Positions 1-6,594 of a stretch of DNA of 15,157 bases are shown one piece after another. A program made the translations under genes and the position numbers. The notes under the pieces were generated by a model. That model worked only from the letters and a program-made list of their open reading frames with translations. It was not told the origin of the DNA and searched no databases. Every line of letters starts with the position of its first letter. Position 1 is the first letter of the stretch. The DNA comes from JANOMH01 sp031422295 (GTDB lineage Bacteria > Pseudomonadota > Alphaproteobacteria > Rhodobacterales > Rhodobacteraceae), in contig JANOQM010000039.1 in the NCBI GenBank assembly GCA_031422295.1, forward strand, positions 1-15,157, given 5' to 3'.

Positions 1-835
1 CGACGTTTTCAGGCCGGACCAGAACGACAACAGCAGCGCCAGCCACATGGCTGCCCGTATCGCAGACCAGTGTGCCGACAGGGGTTTGCACCCGGCCTTG
101 TGCCACAACGGTTCCGCGCCACAGATTGGCATCACCGACAAACCGCGCCGTTTCTTCATCTACCGGGGCGTCGTACACCTCACGCGGCGGACCCACCTGA
201 ACCAGCTTGCCGTCGCGCATCACCGCGACGCGATCAGCGATAGAAAGCGCCTCTTCCTGATCATGGGTCACAAGCAGCGTGGCTATTCCTGCCGCGCGCT
301 GCACCCGTAAAATCTCGTCACGCATCTCGACACGCAGGTTGGCATCAAGGGCTGACAAGGGTTCGTCAAGAAGCAGCCCCTTTGGTTCAAACACCAATGC
401 GCGGGCCAATGCCACGCGCTGCTGTTGTCCGCCCGACAGCTCTCTCGGGCCGTTTTCGGCACGGTTGCCCATGCCCACGCGCTCCAATGCGTTCATGGCG
501 CGCGCGCGCCGGTCAACAAGTGCGACACTGCGGACTTTCAGAGGATAGGCCACGTTTTCCCAAGCACGCATATGCGGAAAAAGGCCATAGGACTGAAATA
601 CAATGCCCAGATTGCGTGCCTCTGGCGGCATCTTGGATACGTTTTTGCCGCCGATGACGATCTGGCCCTGATCTGGAGTTAAAAAGCCGGCAAGCAGGTT
701 TAGCAGAGTGGTTTTGCCTGACCCCGAAGCGCCGATCACAGCCACTAGTTCGCCCGGCTGTACCTCCAGCGAAACGTTGCGCACGCCAACATCTGTTTTT
801 GGGAAATTGAATGACACGTTGTCGAGTTGCAGCAT
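1..835 (-). CDS. ABC transporter ATP-binding protein (PotA/FbpC-like), 3' end beyond window
   Basis: This is the cytoplasmic ATPase that powers import through the neighbouring permease. The frame is open from the ATG at 835 to the left edge (278 codons), so the C-terminus is missing. Seen in order: Walker A GASGSGKT at residues 35-42, Q-loop in VFQSYGLFP, ABC signature LSGGQQQRVALARAL near 137, Walker B LLLDEPLSALD near 156, and H-loop VTHDQEEAL near 190. A TOBE-like segment ending VVVLVRPEN follows at the edge. The start has a strong GGGAGG eight bases upstream, inside the permease gene. Its ATG shares one base with the permease stop (TGATG), so translation is probably coupled. The family handles polyamines, iron, phosphonates and similar small solutes. 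The substrate cannot be read from an ATPase. Confidence 0.93.
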   Translation of the reverse strand, partial: MLQLDNVSFNFPKTDVGVRNVSLEVQPGELVAVIGASGSGKTTLLNLLAGFLTPDQGQIVIGGKNVSKMPPEARNLGIVFQSYGLFPHMRAWENVAYPLKVRSVALVDRRARAMNALERVGMGNRAENGPRELSGGQQQRVALARALVFEPKGLLLDEPLSALDANLRVEMRDEILRVQRAAGIATLLVTHDQEEALSIADRVAVMRDGKLVQVGPPREVYDAPVDEETARFVGDANLWRGTVVAQGRVQTPVGTLVCDTGSHVAGAAVVVLVRPENV

Positions 836-1614
836 CAGCTGAACCTCCCTGCTGATGAACCGCGTGCAGCAAGGGAACTTGCAACCGATGCCAAGGTGGC
901 AAGTGTCAAAAGGACGACCGTTGCTGCGCAGGCAAAGCCCGTAGCGCCGTAAAATGCCTGAAGCAGAACAACAGGATATGTCCGTGTCAGGAACCCGGAA
1001 ATCAGGTTTGATATTTGAAACTCGCCTATAGAAAGGGCAGCCACGACAAGCATTGCTGATAAGATGCTGCTCGAAAGCATCGGCACAATCACATCACGCA
1101 TACGTTGTGGAAAGGTCGCGCCCAGCGATGCAGCGGCATTTTCATAGTCGCCCAGACGCATCTGTTCCATATCAGCCAGTAACGTTGTCACACTGTAGGG
1201 CAAGGTCAGAACCAGATGTGCCGCAGCCAACAGCCAGAAACTTCCAAGCCAAGGCAACGTGTCTGACGAAAACACAAGGATGAAACCAAAAGCCAGAACC
1301 AGTTCCGGCGCCGCTACTGGCATTACTGCGGCCAACCGCGCCGCAAGACGAACCCCACGATGGGCAGCGGCGTGGATGGCATAGGCGAGCGGCAAGCCGA
1401 CGAGAAAATTCAGCAGACACGTTACGGCCACCACCTGCAAGCTTGTCACGAAGGCGCGGATGAAGCTGGGGTCACGGACTATTTCGAGATACCACCGCAG
1501 TGTAAAGCCCTGCGGCAACAGGGTGTTGCTCCAAACCTCACCGAAAGACCCCATCAGCAGCAGTAGGATCGGCGCAATCAGAAAAACCAGATAAAGAGTT
1601 GTCACAAGACGCAC
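835..1614 (-). CDS. ABC transporter permease, PotC-like (binding-protein-dependent inner membrane component)
   Basis: This inner-membrane permease forms part of the import channel. About six hydrophobic helices are visible, the first near residues 5-22 (LYLVFLIAPILLLLMG). The EAA loop that docks the ATPase reads ENAAASLGATFPQRM and continues to VIVPML. I chose the GTG at 1614 because AGGAG lies eight bases upstream and the protein then starts at the usual point before helix 1 (259 residues). A GTG at 1680 would add 22 atypical residues. Members of this family normally work as a pair of different permeases (PotB/PotC). No partner lies upstream, so it should lie beyond the left edge or the protein may act as a homodimer. 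The gene is followed directly by the ATPase with a one-base overlap. Confidence 0.9.
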   Translation of the reverse strand: MRLVTTLYLVFLIAPILLLLMGSFGEVWSNTLLPQGFTLRWYLEIVRDPSFIRAFVTSLQVVAVTCLLNFLVGLPLAYAIHAAAHRGVRLAARLAAVMPVAAPELVLAFGFILVFSSDTLPWLGSFWLLAAAHLVLTLPYSVTTLLADMEQMRLGDYENAAASLGATFPQRMRDVIVPMLSSSILSAMLVVAALSIGEFQISNLISGFLTRTYPVVLLQAFYGATGFACAATVVLLTLATLASVASSLAARGSSAGRFS

Positions 1615-1701
1615 CAAATCAACTCCTGCTCCTGCACCTAGCAATGTAAGATTTCGCTCACAACGGTCGATACATATCACAAATGTAAGTTTTATGACAA
1701 A
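1615..1701 (-). promoter_or_regulatory. Leader between SLOG gene and permease with repeated TTACATT motif
   Basis: This 87-base spacer holds two copies of TTACATT on the minus strand, about 38 bases apart (within 1681-1690 and 1643-1650). It also holds a sequence at 1669-1680 (GATACATATCAC) that resembles part of the divergent promoter at 2351-2366. The same TTACATT word sits directly in front of the DeoR-family gene. This may be a second operator or an internal promoter, but no convincing -10/-35 pair is visible. Confidence 0.25.
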
Positions 1702-2334
1702 TCACACGCCTTGCTGTCGAAAAATATGTGCGGCGACCCTTTCAAGGGCGTCATCCGGCGTTTCGCAGATCATTGCTCCGTCAACTTTCGGTGCATTTCC
1801 GAGCGCCAGAACCAGGCGGTTGAAATGCAAGCCGAACGCCATTTCGGACAAGGTTCCGTGGCCGCCGCCAATCGCAATCAGTACCTGGCAACCTCGCGCT
1901 ATGATGGCGTTCCGGGCAGGCCCAATCCCGGTGGCTATCGGGATTACCACGTACTCGTTTGCAGCGGTCCACTCATCGTCCGGCAGCAACCCTATCGGCA
2001 TGCCACCCGCCTCAAAACAGCCCTTACACGCTGATTCCATTACACCATTTTTGCCACCGCACAACAGCTGAAGGCCAAGGCGAGCAATCGCACCGCCCAG
2101 ATACTCAGCCATCTTCATCTCTTCCTTCGTTGCGACCTTTGGTCCGATGATACCGATAGGCACGCGGCGCATACCCCCGCTGGCAGCGATTCTGCCAAGT
2201 GCCTCAAGTTGGGTTACGCTCTCGGCGCCTGCTGGGGGGTCAGAAGGACGCCACGACAACGCCCAAGTGTCATAGCGACTATCCTTGCGGAAAAGTGCGT
2301 TTTCGGACTCCGACCAGAAAAGTTCTGTGTTCAC
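1702..2334 (-). CDS. SLOG/LOG-superfamily nucleotide-binding protein (TIGR00725-like, lysine-decarboxylase-like fold)
   Basis: This is a 210-residue cytoplasmic Rossmann-like protein. The middle and C-terminus carry the family landmarks: IGIIGPK as the first beta strand, LLCGGKNGVMESACKG, ARNAIIARGCQVLIAIGGG and the phosphate-binding stretch GGGHGTLSE. This is the TIGR00725-type variant rather than the PGGxGTxxE form of cytokinin-activating LOG phosphoribohydrolases. Relatives bind or cleave nucleotides or nucleotide-derived ligands, but the reaction of this subgroup is not established. The first 50 or so residues (rich in W, S and D) are outside the conserved fold. The start is GTG, with AGGAG seven bases upstream. 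The gene leads the ABC operon and is divergent from the DeoR-family gene, so its substrate may be linked to the imported compound. That link is inference. Confidence 0.85.
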   Translation of the reverse strand: MNTELFWSESENALFRKDSRYDTWALSWRPSDPPAGAESVTQLEALGRIAASGGMRRVPIGIIGPKVATKEEMKMAEYLGGAIARLGLQLLCGGKNGVMESACKGCFEAGGMPIGLLPDDEWTAANEYVVIPIATGIGPARNAIIARGCQVLIAIGGGHGTLSEMAFGLHFNRLVLALGNAPKVDGAMICETPDDALERVAAHIFRQQGV

Positions 2335-2398
2335 GATTGTTCTCCTGCTGCGTGATGCATATCATCTTGCAAAGAGCAGTGGAAGATAGTTTACATTT
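2335..2398. promoter_or_regulatory. Divergent promoter region of SLOG-ABC operon and DeoR gene
   Basis: This 64-base intergenic stretch must carry promoters for both directions. It contains an AT-rich near-palindrome TGATGCATATCA (2353-2364), a -35-like TTGCAA (2367-2372) and TTACATTT (2391-2398) abutting the DeoR start. Family members usually repress their own and neighbouring operons from such sites. The exact operator is a guess. Confidence 0.4.
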
Positions 2399-3202
2399 AT
2401 GAGAGTCAACGACGTGGTCGCCGCAATGGATGTGCAAACAAAAGGCCCGATTACGGAACGGCAGGCACGGATCGTCGAGATCGTGAGCCAGCAGGGCTTT
2501 GCGACGATCGAGGCCCTCGCGCGCGACTTCGGGGTATCACCCCAGAGTGTGCGGCGCGATATCATCAGGCTCGACGATGCCGAATTGCTGCAAAGGTTTC
2601 ACGGCGGGGTCGGTATACGCGAAACTGCCGTGCGCATGGGCTATGCCGAGAAGCGCACAATAGCCGCTGAGGCTAAGCAGCGCATCGCGGAAGCGGCTGC
2701 GGCCCTTATTACAGAAGACAGCGTCATCTTTCTTGATGTCGGCACAACTGTCGAAGCCGTTGCCCACGCGCTGACCGAAAAACGCCGATTGCGCGTTTTC
2801 ACGGTCAGTCTGGTCGCCGCAGGAATCCTTGCCGGACGGCCAGGTATCGATGTTTTCGTGATGGGCGGTGCGGTCCGTGGAATCGACGGCTCAATCGCTG
2901 GCGAGACAACCTTGGCAATGCTGGCGCGTTTCCGTTTTGACTTTGCAATCATAGGATTTTCTGGCGTAGATGGCGACGGAACACCCATGGACTACGACTT
3001 GGAAAAAGTTGCAGTGAAACAAGCCGCCGTAGAGCAGTCGAGCTGTGCGCTTATCGTCGGTGACAGTTCAAAATTCCGCAAATCTGCCATAGTTCGTTTC
3101 GCCAGTGGCGTGAAATCGCTCGTTTTCGTAACTGAAGCAACGCCACCGGCCGACATACTTGAAAAGTTTTCTGGACGTGTGGTTGTAGCTGATGATGCTT
3201 GA
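2399..3202 (+). CDS. DeoR/GlpR-family transcriptional regulator
   Basis: This DNA-binding repressor is expected to be released by a phosphorylated sugar-like ligand. An N-terminal winged HTH covers roughly residues 20-75 and contains the family signature stretch FGVSPQSVRRDIIRLDDAELL followed by RFHGGV. The C-terminal ligand domain (about 90-250) has DVGTTVEAVAHAL, the VMGGAVRG turn, FDFAIIGFSGVD and ALIVGDSSKF, all standard DeoRC landmarks. The length (267 residues) is typical. No good Shine-Dalgarno sequence fits the ATG at 2399. An in-frame ATG at 2426 is an alternative that would leave the HTH intact. It is transcribed away from the SLOG-ABC operon, which is its most likely target. The effector is unknown. 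Confidence 0.93.
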   Translation: MRVNDVVAAMDVQTKGPITERQARIVEIVSQQGFATIEALARDFGVSPQSVRRDIIRLDDAELLQRFHGGVGIRETAVRMGYAEKRTIAAEAKQRIAEAAAALITEDSVIFLDVGTTVEAVAHALTEKRRLRVFTVSLVAAGILAGRPGIDVFVMGGAVRGIDGSIAGETTLAMLARFRFDFAIIGFSGVDGDGTPMDYDLEKVAVKQAAVEQSSCALIVGDSSKFRKSAIVRFASGVKSLVFVTEATPPADILEKFSGRVVVADDA

Positions 3203-3231
3203 CGCAACGAATAGACGATGCGTGTGCAAAG

Positions 3232-3254
3232 GCCGCACAAGGGGGGCTTGCGGC
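3232..3254 (+). terminator. Candidate terminator hairpin after DeoR gene
   Basis: GCCGC at 3232-3236 and AAG at 3239-3241 pair with CTTGCGGC at 3247-3254. This gives an 8-bp stem with a 2-base bulge and a G-rich loop, starting 29 bases after the DeoR stop. No T-tract follows, so Rho-independent function is doubtful. Confidence 0.3.
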
Positions 3255-3366
3255 TTCAGAATGAAAGAGCCAAGCTGCCCGGTGTATGGTTCGGCAACCA
3301 TGGCGATGAAAACAGGACGCTGTTCCCATCTTTATGGACGGACTGATTGAGCTGAGATGCTCCGGA

Positions 3367-3386
3367 ATTTCTGATCGGCCAGAAAT
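3367..3386. repeat. Inverted repeat ATTTCTG / CAGAAAT
   Basis: Perfect 7-bp arms at 3367-3373 and 3380-3386 with a 6-base loop, in the gap between convergent genes. There is no T-run on either side. It could be a weak bidirectional terminator or a leftover operator. Confidence 0.35.
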
Positions 3387-3468
3387 GCCTCACGCTTTCC
3401 CAAGCCTGTCAAAAAACGTTAGAAGCCGCAAAACTACTCAGCCGCGTCACCGCTTGCGGCGAGCCACA

Positions 3469-4206
3469 TTACTTCGGTTCGAGGACGAGTAGGTCAGAAA
3501 AGCTTATCGGAGAGAGCGCTATCCCCAGCTTGTAGCTGTCCAAAGCGTCGTTTGGTTGCGTTAGCTGGTCTTTGCGGGCCAAGTCAGACAGCTCAATTTG
3601 TACCTCGCGCAGCCGTTTGAGGATGTGGCGCGCAGTCTTTTGCGTCATGCGACGAGTCTGTGTCAGAAATGCGGAGTGATCCGTGTCGTGTTCGAGATAT
3701 GTCGCGCGCAGGAAATCCATGTTTAGCTTGAGCAACCTTTGGTGCAAAGGACCATCGCGCCGGAACTGAACTGGACCCTGGACGGAAAGTCGGATGCGAT
3801 TGTTGGGCATCATTTCGACAAGCCCCAATTTTTCCAGCCTCCGGCCCAATGCAAACACAGCTTTTTCATCAAGTAGGTAGTGTTTCTGCACGTTTTCAGG
3901 CGTCATTCCATCCAATAGCAGCAAGAATAGATGAAATGCGGGGCGATCATCACCGAGCTGCGCCTCCAGTCTGTCTCCAAGTTGCAACGGGCGGACTTCG
4001 ATGCGATTGGCCTCCGCCACAAGATCTTCGAGTGATAGATCAAGAGCGCTACATATCTCAGTCATGCGGCTTAGCTTGCAGTCGCGTTCAGCGAAGATCC
4101 TTTTGATTGTCGGCTCTGAAAGGGTCAAACGTTCGGCCAACATGCCATAGGTCACACCGCGCGCCTTCAAGACCGTCTTCAGAAGCTCAAAGAGTTCGGA
4201 TTGCAT
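3469..4206 (-). CDS. XRE-family helix-turn-helix transcriptional regulator
   Basis: This 245-residue DNA-binding protein has an N-terminal XRE/Cro-type HTH at about residues 1-60. It reads VTYGMLAERLTLSEPTIKRI, then LSRMTEICSALDLSLEDLV. The rest is a mainly helical domain with no motif I can name, probably for sensing or dimerisation. I chose the ATG at 4206 because GAGGAG precedes it. An ATG at 4227 would add seven residues (MKHREEH) that merely translate this ribosome-binding site. It is divergent from the lactonase-like operon, and the shared promoter contains repeated GATAC half-sites that it probably binds. The downstream neighbour is the convergent DeoR gene, so the XRE gene appears monocistronic. 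Confidence 0.88.
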   Translation of the reverse strand: MQSELFELLKTVLKARGVTYGMLAERLTLSEPTIKRIFAERDCKLSRMTEICSALDLSLEDLVAEANRIEVRPLQLGDRLEAQLGDDRPAFHLFLLLLDGMTPENVQKHYLLDEKAVFALGRRLEKLGLVEMMPNNRIRLSVQGPVQFRRDGPLHQRLLKLNMDFLRATYLEHDTDHSAFLTQTRRMTQKTARHILKRLREVQIELSDLARKDQLTQPNDALDSYKLGIALSPISFSDLLVLEPK

Positions 4207-4237
4207 GTGCTCCTCGCGATGCTTCATGTGTCACTTG

Positions 4238-4287
4238 GTATCACTTTTCGATACTAAATAAATGCATCTTGCAACATCAGTATCGAA
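4238..4287. promoter_or_regulatory. Candidate operator: repeated GTATC/GATAC half-sites in divergent promoter
   Basis: Three half-sites are visible: GTATC 4238-4242, GATAC 4250-4254 and GTATC 4280-4284. The outer pair forms perfect 9-bp arms, TTCGATACT (4247-4255) and AGTATCGAA (4279-4287), separated by 23 bases. The inner pair has 5-bp arms with a 7-base spacer. The site lies between the XRE gene and the GTG of the SMP-30-like gene. This arrangement fits an autoregulator that also controls the divergent operon, possibly with looping or cooperative binding. Confidence 0.5.
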
Positions 4288-4324
4288 TAACGTTCGGTCG
4301 CTCCATCAGAAAATGGAGGAAGAC

Positions 4325-5170
4325 GTGAAGAAGATTTTCACATCTGCAACGCTGGTGATGGTTGGGTTGGCCACCGGCGCAAAAGCCGATCCAACAAACT
4401 GGACGACCAGGCCGTTCGACATGCCCGAGAGCGCGATCTACGACAGCGCACAGAACCGGATCGTTCTTAGCGTTATAGGCGGAAATCCCAACAAGGCCGA
4501 TGGCGACGGTACCCTAGCCCTTCTTTCGACCGAGGGCGACTTGCTAGACCCAGAGTGGATCACGGGCCTCGATGCGCCGAAGGGTATGGCGATCGTAGGC
4601 ACAACACTCTTGGTTGCCGACCTGACGAGGCTGCACGAGATCGATCTGAAATCCGGAACCGTGGTTCGAAGCCTCGAAGTTGAAGGGGCTGTGTTCCTCA
4701 ATGACGTGACTTCGGACGGAGAACAGGCCTTTGTCAGTGACTTTATGACCAACCGTATCTGGCACTACCAAGCGGAGCAGATGGTCCCTTGGCTGACCAA
4801 CGACATGCTGAGCCATCCTAACGGCCTTTTGCTGGACGGCGATCGTCTGTTGGTCGGCTCTTGGGGAAATGGCCTGAAGGATGATTTCTCGACGTCTCAG
4901 CCGGGGTCGCTGTTGTCTATTGATCTCGCAGATCAGTCGATCAGCGTCATGTCTGCAGGTATCGGCAACATTGACGGTGTGGCACGGATCGGCACGCACT
5001 TGTTGGTGAACGATTGGATCACCGGGTACCTCTTTGAGATAGGCACAGACGGCGAAGCCAAATTGGTGGCCCAGTATTCCCCTGGGCTTGCCGATATCTC
5101 AGCTTTCGGCAGCACCTTGCTGCTGCCCTCCATGTTGGACGGGTCTGTTGCAGCTGAAACCTATCCTTAG
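4325..5170 (+). CDS. Exported SMP-30/gluconolactonase-like beta-propeller protein
   Basis: This 281-residue protein is predicted to be secreted to the periplasm. I chose GTG at 4325 because GGAGGA lies just upstream and the product then starts with a clean signal peptide: KK, then a hydrophobic core (TLVMVGLATG), and a probable cut after AKA, before DPTN. The mature part shows six-bladed propeller repeats of the SMP-30/LRE-like type, including WITGLDAPKGMAIVGTTLLVAD, FLNDVTSDG, SHPNGLLLDGDRLLVGSWG, NIDGVARIG and ALLP-like blade ends. The Asn and Asp in FLND, HPNG and IDG match typical metal-lining positions. Such proteins hydrolyse lactones, but many in this superfamily have other or unknown roles. 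It leads an operon with a decarboxylase-family protein 23 bases downstream. An upstream ATG at 4262 would destroy the signal peptide. Confidence 0.8.
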   Translation: MKKIFTSATLVMVGLATGAKADPTNWTTRPFDMPESAIYDSAQNRIVLSVIGGNPNKADGDGTLALLSTEGDLLDPEWITGLDAPKGMAIVGTTLLVADLTRLHEIDLKSGTVVRSLEVEGAVFLNDVTSDGEQAFVSDFMTNRIWHYQAEQMVPWLTNDMLSHPNGLLLDGDRLLVGSWGNGLKDDFSTSQPGSLLSIDLADQSISVMSAGIGNIDGVARIGTHLLVNDWITGYLFEIGTDGEAKLVAQYSPGLADISAFGSTLLLPSMLDGSVAAETYP

Positions 5171-5193
5171 GCAAATCATCGAGGGCATAAGAT

Positions 5194-5580
5194 ATGAAGA
5201 GCGCCTACGAACGTGGCAAGGAACTTTCGGAAAAGCACAACCCCGGATTAGAAGAGGCTTTGGAAGCGCGCTACGGCGCACTCTTGCCTCGCATGCCACA
5301 AGACCTGATTGGATTTGTCTATGGTCAACACTATGACCGTCCCGGTCTGGAGCTTCGTGATCGCTGCCTCGCAACGATAGCGGCACTGACAGCCTTGGGT
5401 GGACAGACAACGCCTCAACTGCGAGTTCACATTGCTGGTGGCAGGACTGCTGGCCTGACCCAAACTGAAATTGCTGAAACTATCTGGCAGATGGCCTTGT
5501 ATGGAGGTTTTCCCGCCGCAATCAATGCCTTAAATACAGCGTTGGCCGTGTTTTCGGAAGAGCTTGAAACTAGAAAATAG
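5194..5580 (+). CDS. Carboxymuconolactone decarboxylase-family protein (PcaC-like)
   Basis: This 128-residue all-helical protein matches the PcaC branch of the CMD/AhpD superfamily along almost its full length. The core runs from RDRCLATIAALTALGG through LRVHIAGGRTAGLTQTEIAE to IWQMALYGGFPAAINALNTA. It lacks the CxxC of AhpD peroxidase partners, so a thiol redox role is unlikely. PcaC itself decarboxylates gamma-carboxymuconolactone in protocatechuate breakdown. No other pca gene is present here, so the substrate is probably another lactone or keto acid. GAGGG lies eight bases before the ATG. The gene sits 23 bases after the exported lactonase-like gene and is almost certainly cotranscribed with it, which suggests successive steps on a ring-opened or lactone compound (inference). 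Confidence 0.85.
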   Translation: MKSAYERGKELSEKHNPGLEEALEARYGALLPRMPQDLIGFVYGQHYDRPGLELRDRCLATIAALTALGGQTTPQLRVHIAGGRTAGLTQTEIAETIWQMALYGGFPAAINALNTALAVFSEELETRK

Positions 5581-5600
5581 TCCTTTGCCAGTACCTTCAA

Positions 5601-5643
5601 TAGCCTGCTAAGCCATCAGTCAGCCGATACAACCGGCAGGCTA
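5601..5643. repeat. Inverted repeat TAGCCTGC / GCAGGCTA between CMD and phosphatase genes
   Basis: Perfect 8-bp arms at 5601-5608 and 5636-5643 enclose a 27-base loop and are followed by a pyrimidine-rich stretch (CTTCTTCTTTT). It may act as a partial terminator, a processing site that sets relative expression, or an operator for a separate promoter of the phosphatase gene. Confidence 0.35.
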
Positions 5644-5667
5644 ACTTCTTCTTTTGTTGGAGGCGCG

Positions 5668-6450
5668 ATGCCTGACCTGGATTGTCTCATGATAACGGCG
5701 CTCCGCCTTGCAGATTTGGCGGCAGATATTTCTGCCGAGGCATGGAGCAGTGACCTCGCTGTGGAATACAAATCGGATGGCTCATCTCTGACGCAAGCAG
5801 ACTTGGTAATCGAGGCGCGATGGCGCGAGCAGATCCAGCGACAGTTCCCATCGCACGGCATACTGGGTGAGGAGTACGGATCCGATGCTGGAAGCAGTGC
5901 CTTCACGTGGGTTCTCAACCCAATCGACGGAACCCGTCAGTTCGGAGCCGGACTGTTGAATTTCGCTTCGCTGATCAGCGTGTGCAGGGACGGCGTGCCG
6001 GTTCTGGGGATCATTGATATGCCAGGACTAAGCGCACGTTATGCAGCGGCGGAAGGAAAAGGCACTCTGTTCGCTGGGCGCCCTGTGCGTAGCAGTTCGA
6101 GGCAGGATATCATCGAATCCGTGATTAGCCTGGCCAACCCAGACAGCTTTAGGAAGGAAAGCGCCTTTGGTTACAAAAACCTGCGTTCGACGGGGCGTGT
6201 GCGGGTCTTCGATGGCGGTACTCTGGCATATGGTGCGCTTGCCCGAGGGCTTGTGGATATCTGCCTGAATGGTGACGATCTAGACATCTATGACATTTGC
6301 GCACTGTGCCCTGTAGTGCGGGAGGCCGGAGGCACGATCACCGACTGGAGGGGGCAGTTACTAACTTTGGCGTCAAGTGGAGCCATCGTTGCCAGCGCTT
6401 CCCACGAACTTCATGCCAAAGTTTTGCATCTGCTTTTGCCAGCTGGCTGA
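5668..6450 (+). CDS. Inositol monophosphatase-family protein, HisN-like, with Asp-to-Asn at a metal site
   Basis: This 260-residue protein of the Mg-dependent phosphatase superfamily most resembles HisN-type histidinol-phosphatases. Landmarks are GILGEEYG (metal Glu at residue 68), WVLNPIDGTRQF (residues 81-92), FDGGTLAYGALARG and IYDICALCPVVREAGG (C-terminal metal Asp and lid). The canonical motif is DPIDGT. Here residue 84 is Asn (codon AAC at 5917-5919), replacing the Asp that binds the first metals in IMPase. Asp87, Thr89, Glu68 and the late Asp are kept. The enzyme may be weak, prefer another metal, or have a changed role. GGAGG sits just before the ATG. It is 87 bases after the CMD gene and may belong to the same operon. 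A real histidine-biosynthesis role is unlikely here, as no his genes are present. Confidence 0.87.
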   Translation: MPDLDCLMITALRLADLAADISAEAWSSDLAVEYKSDGSSLTQADLVIEARWREQIQRQFPSHGILGEEYGSDAGSSAFTWVLNPIDGTRQFGAGLLNFASLISVCRDGVPVLGIIDMPGLSARYAAAEGKGTLFAGRPVRSSSRQDIIESVISLANPDSFRKESAFGYKNLRSTGRVRVFDGGTLAYGALARGLVDICLNGDDLDIYDICALCPVVREAGGTITDWRGQLLTLASSGAIVASASHELHAKVLHLLLPAG

Positions 6451-6473
6451 TCGGCATTTCGGTCTGTAGAGTC

Positions 6474-6549
6474 GGCGGTCGTCGTGGACAGAACCCTATG
6501 GCCAAAAATAGTATGCCAAAAATGGCCGTTTCTGTCCCTGTCCACCGCC
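6474..6549. repeat. Long imperfect hairpin with nested inverted and direct repeats
   Basis: GTGGACAG (6484-6491) pairs with CTGTCCAC (6538-6545). Alternatively GGACAGAA (6486-6493) pairs with TTCTGTCC (6530-6537). GGCCA (6500-6504) pairs with TGGCC (6523-6527), and GGCG (6474-6477) with CGCC (6546-6549). Inside, TATGGCCAAAAAT and TATGCCAAAAAT form a near-direct repeat with a 15-base period. It starts 24 bases after the phosphatase stop, so it may be a terminator, a REP-like element or the end of a small mobile element. Confidence 0.45.
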
Positions 6550-6594
6550 CTGCTAGTCCGCTTGCTTTTCCTAAGCCATATCAGATACCATCCT

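Larger units (their letters stand above)
3203..3468. other. Gap between convergent DeoR and XRE genes, no gene seen
   Basis: The 266 bases between the two convergent stop codons hold no ORF I can support. They contain two hairpins (listed separately) and a repeated octamer CTTGCGGC at 3247-3254 and 3453-3460. Overlapping minus-strand frames here are short and have no recognisable protein character. Confidence 0.6.

Noticed and set aside
2363..4274. Identical decamer CATCTTGCAA in the DeoR promoter (2363-2372) and the XRE-lactonase promoter (4265-4274), each near ATGCAT
   Set aside because: One shared 10-mer in two AT-rich promoters is weak evidence; no matching -10 spacing is seen in both.
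5194..5580. Naming the CMD protein pcaC
   Set aside because: No other protocatechuate-pathway gene is present and the superfamily is functionally diverse.
5668..6450. Assignment of the phosphatase as histidine-biosynthesis hisN
   Set aside because: The motif resemblance is real, but no his genes are nearby and a key metal Asp is replaced, so only the family is called.
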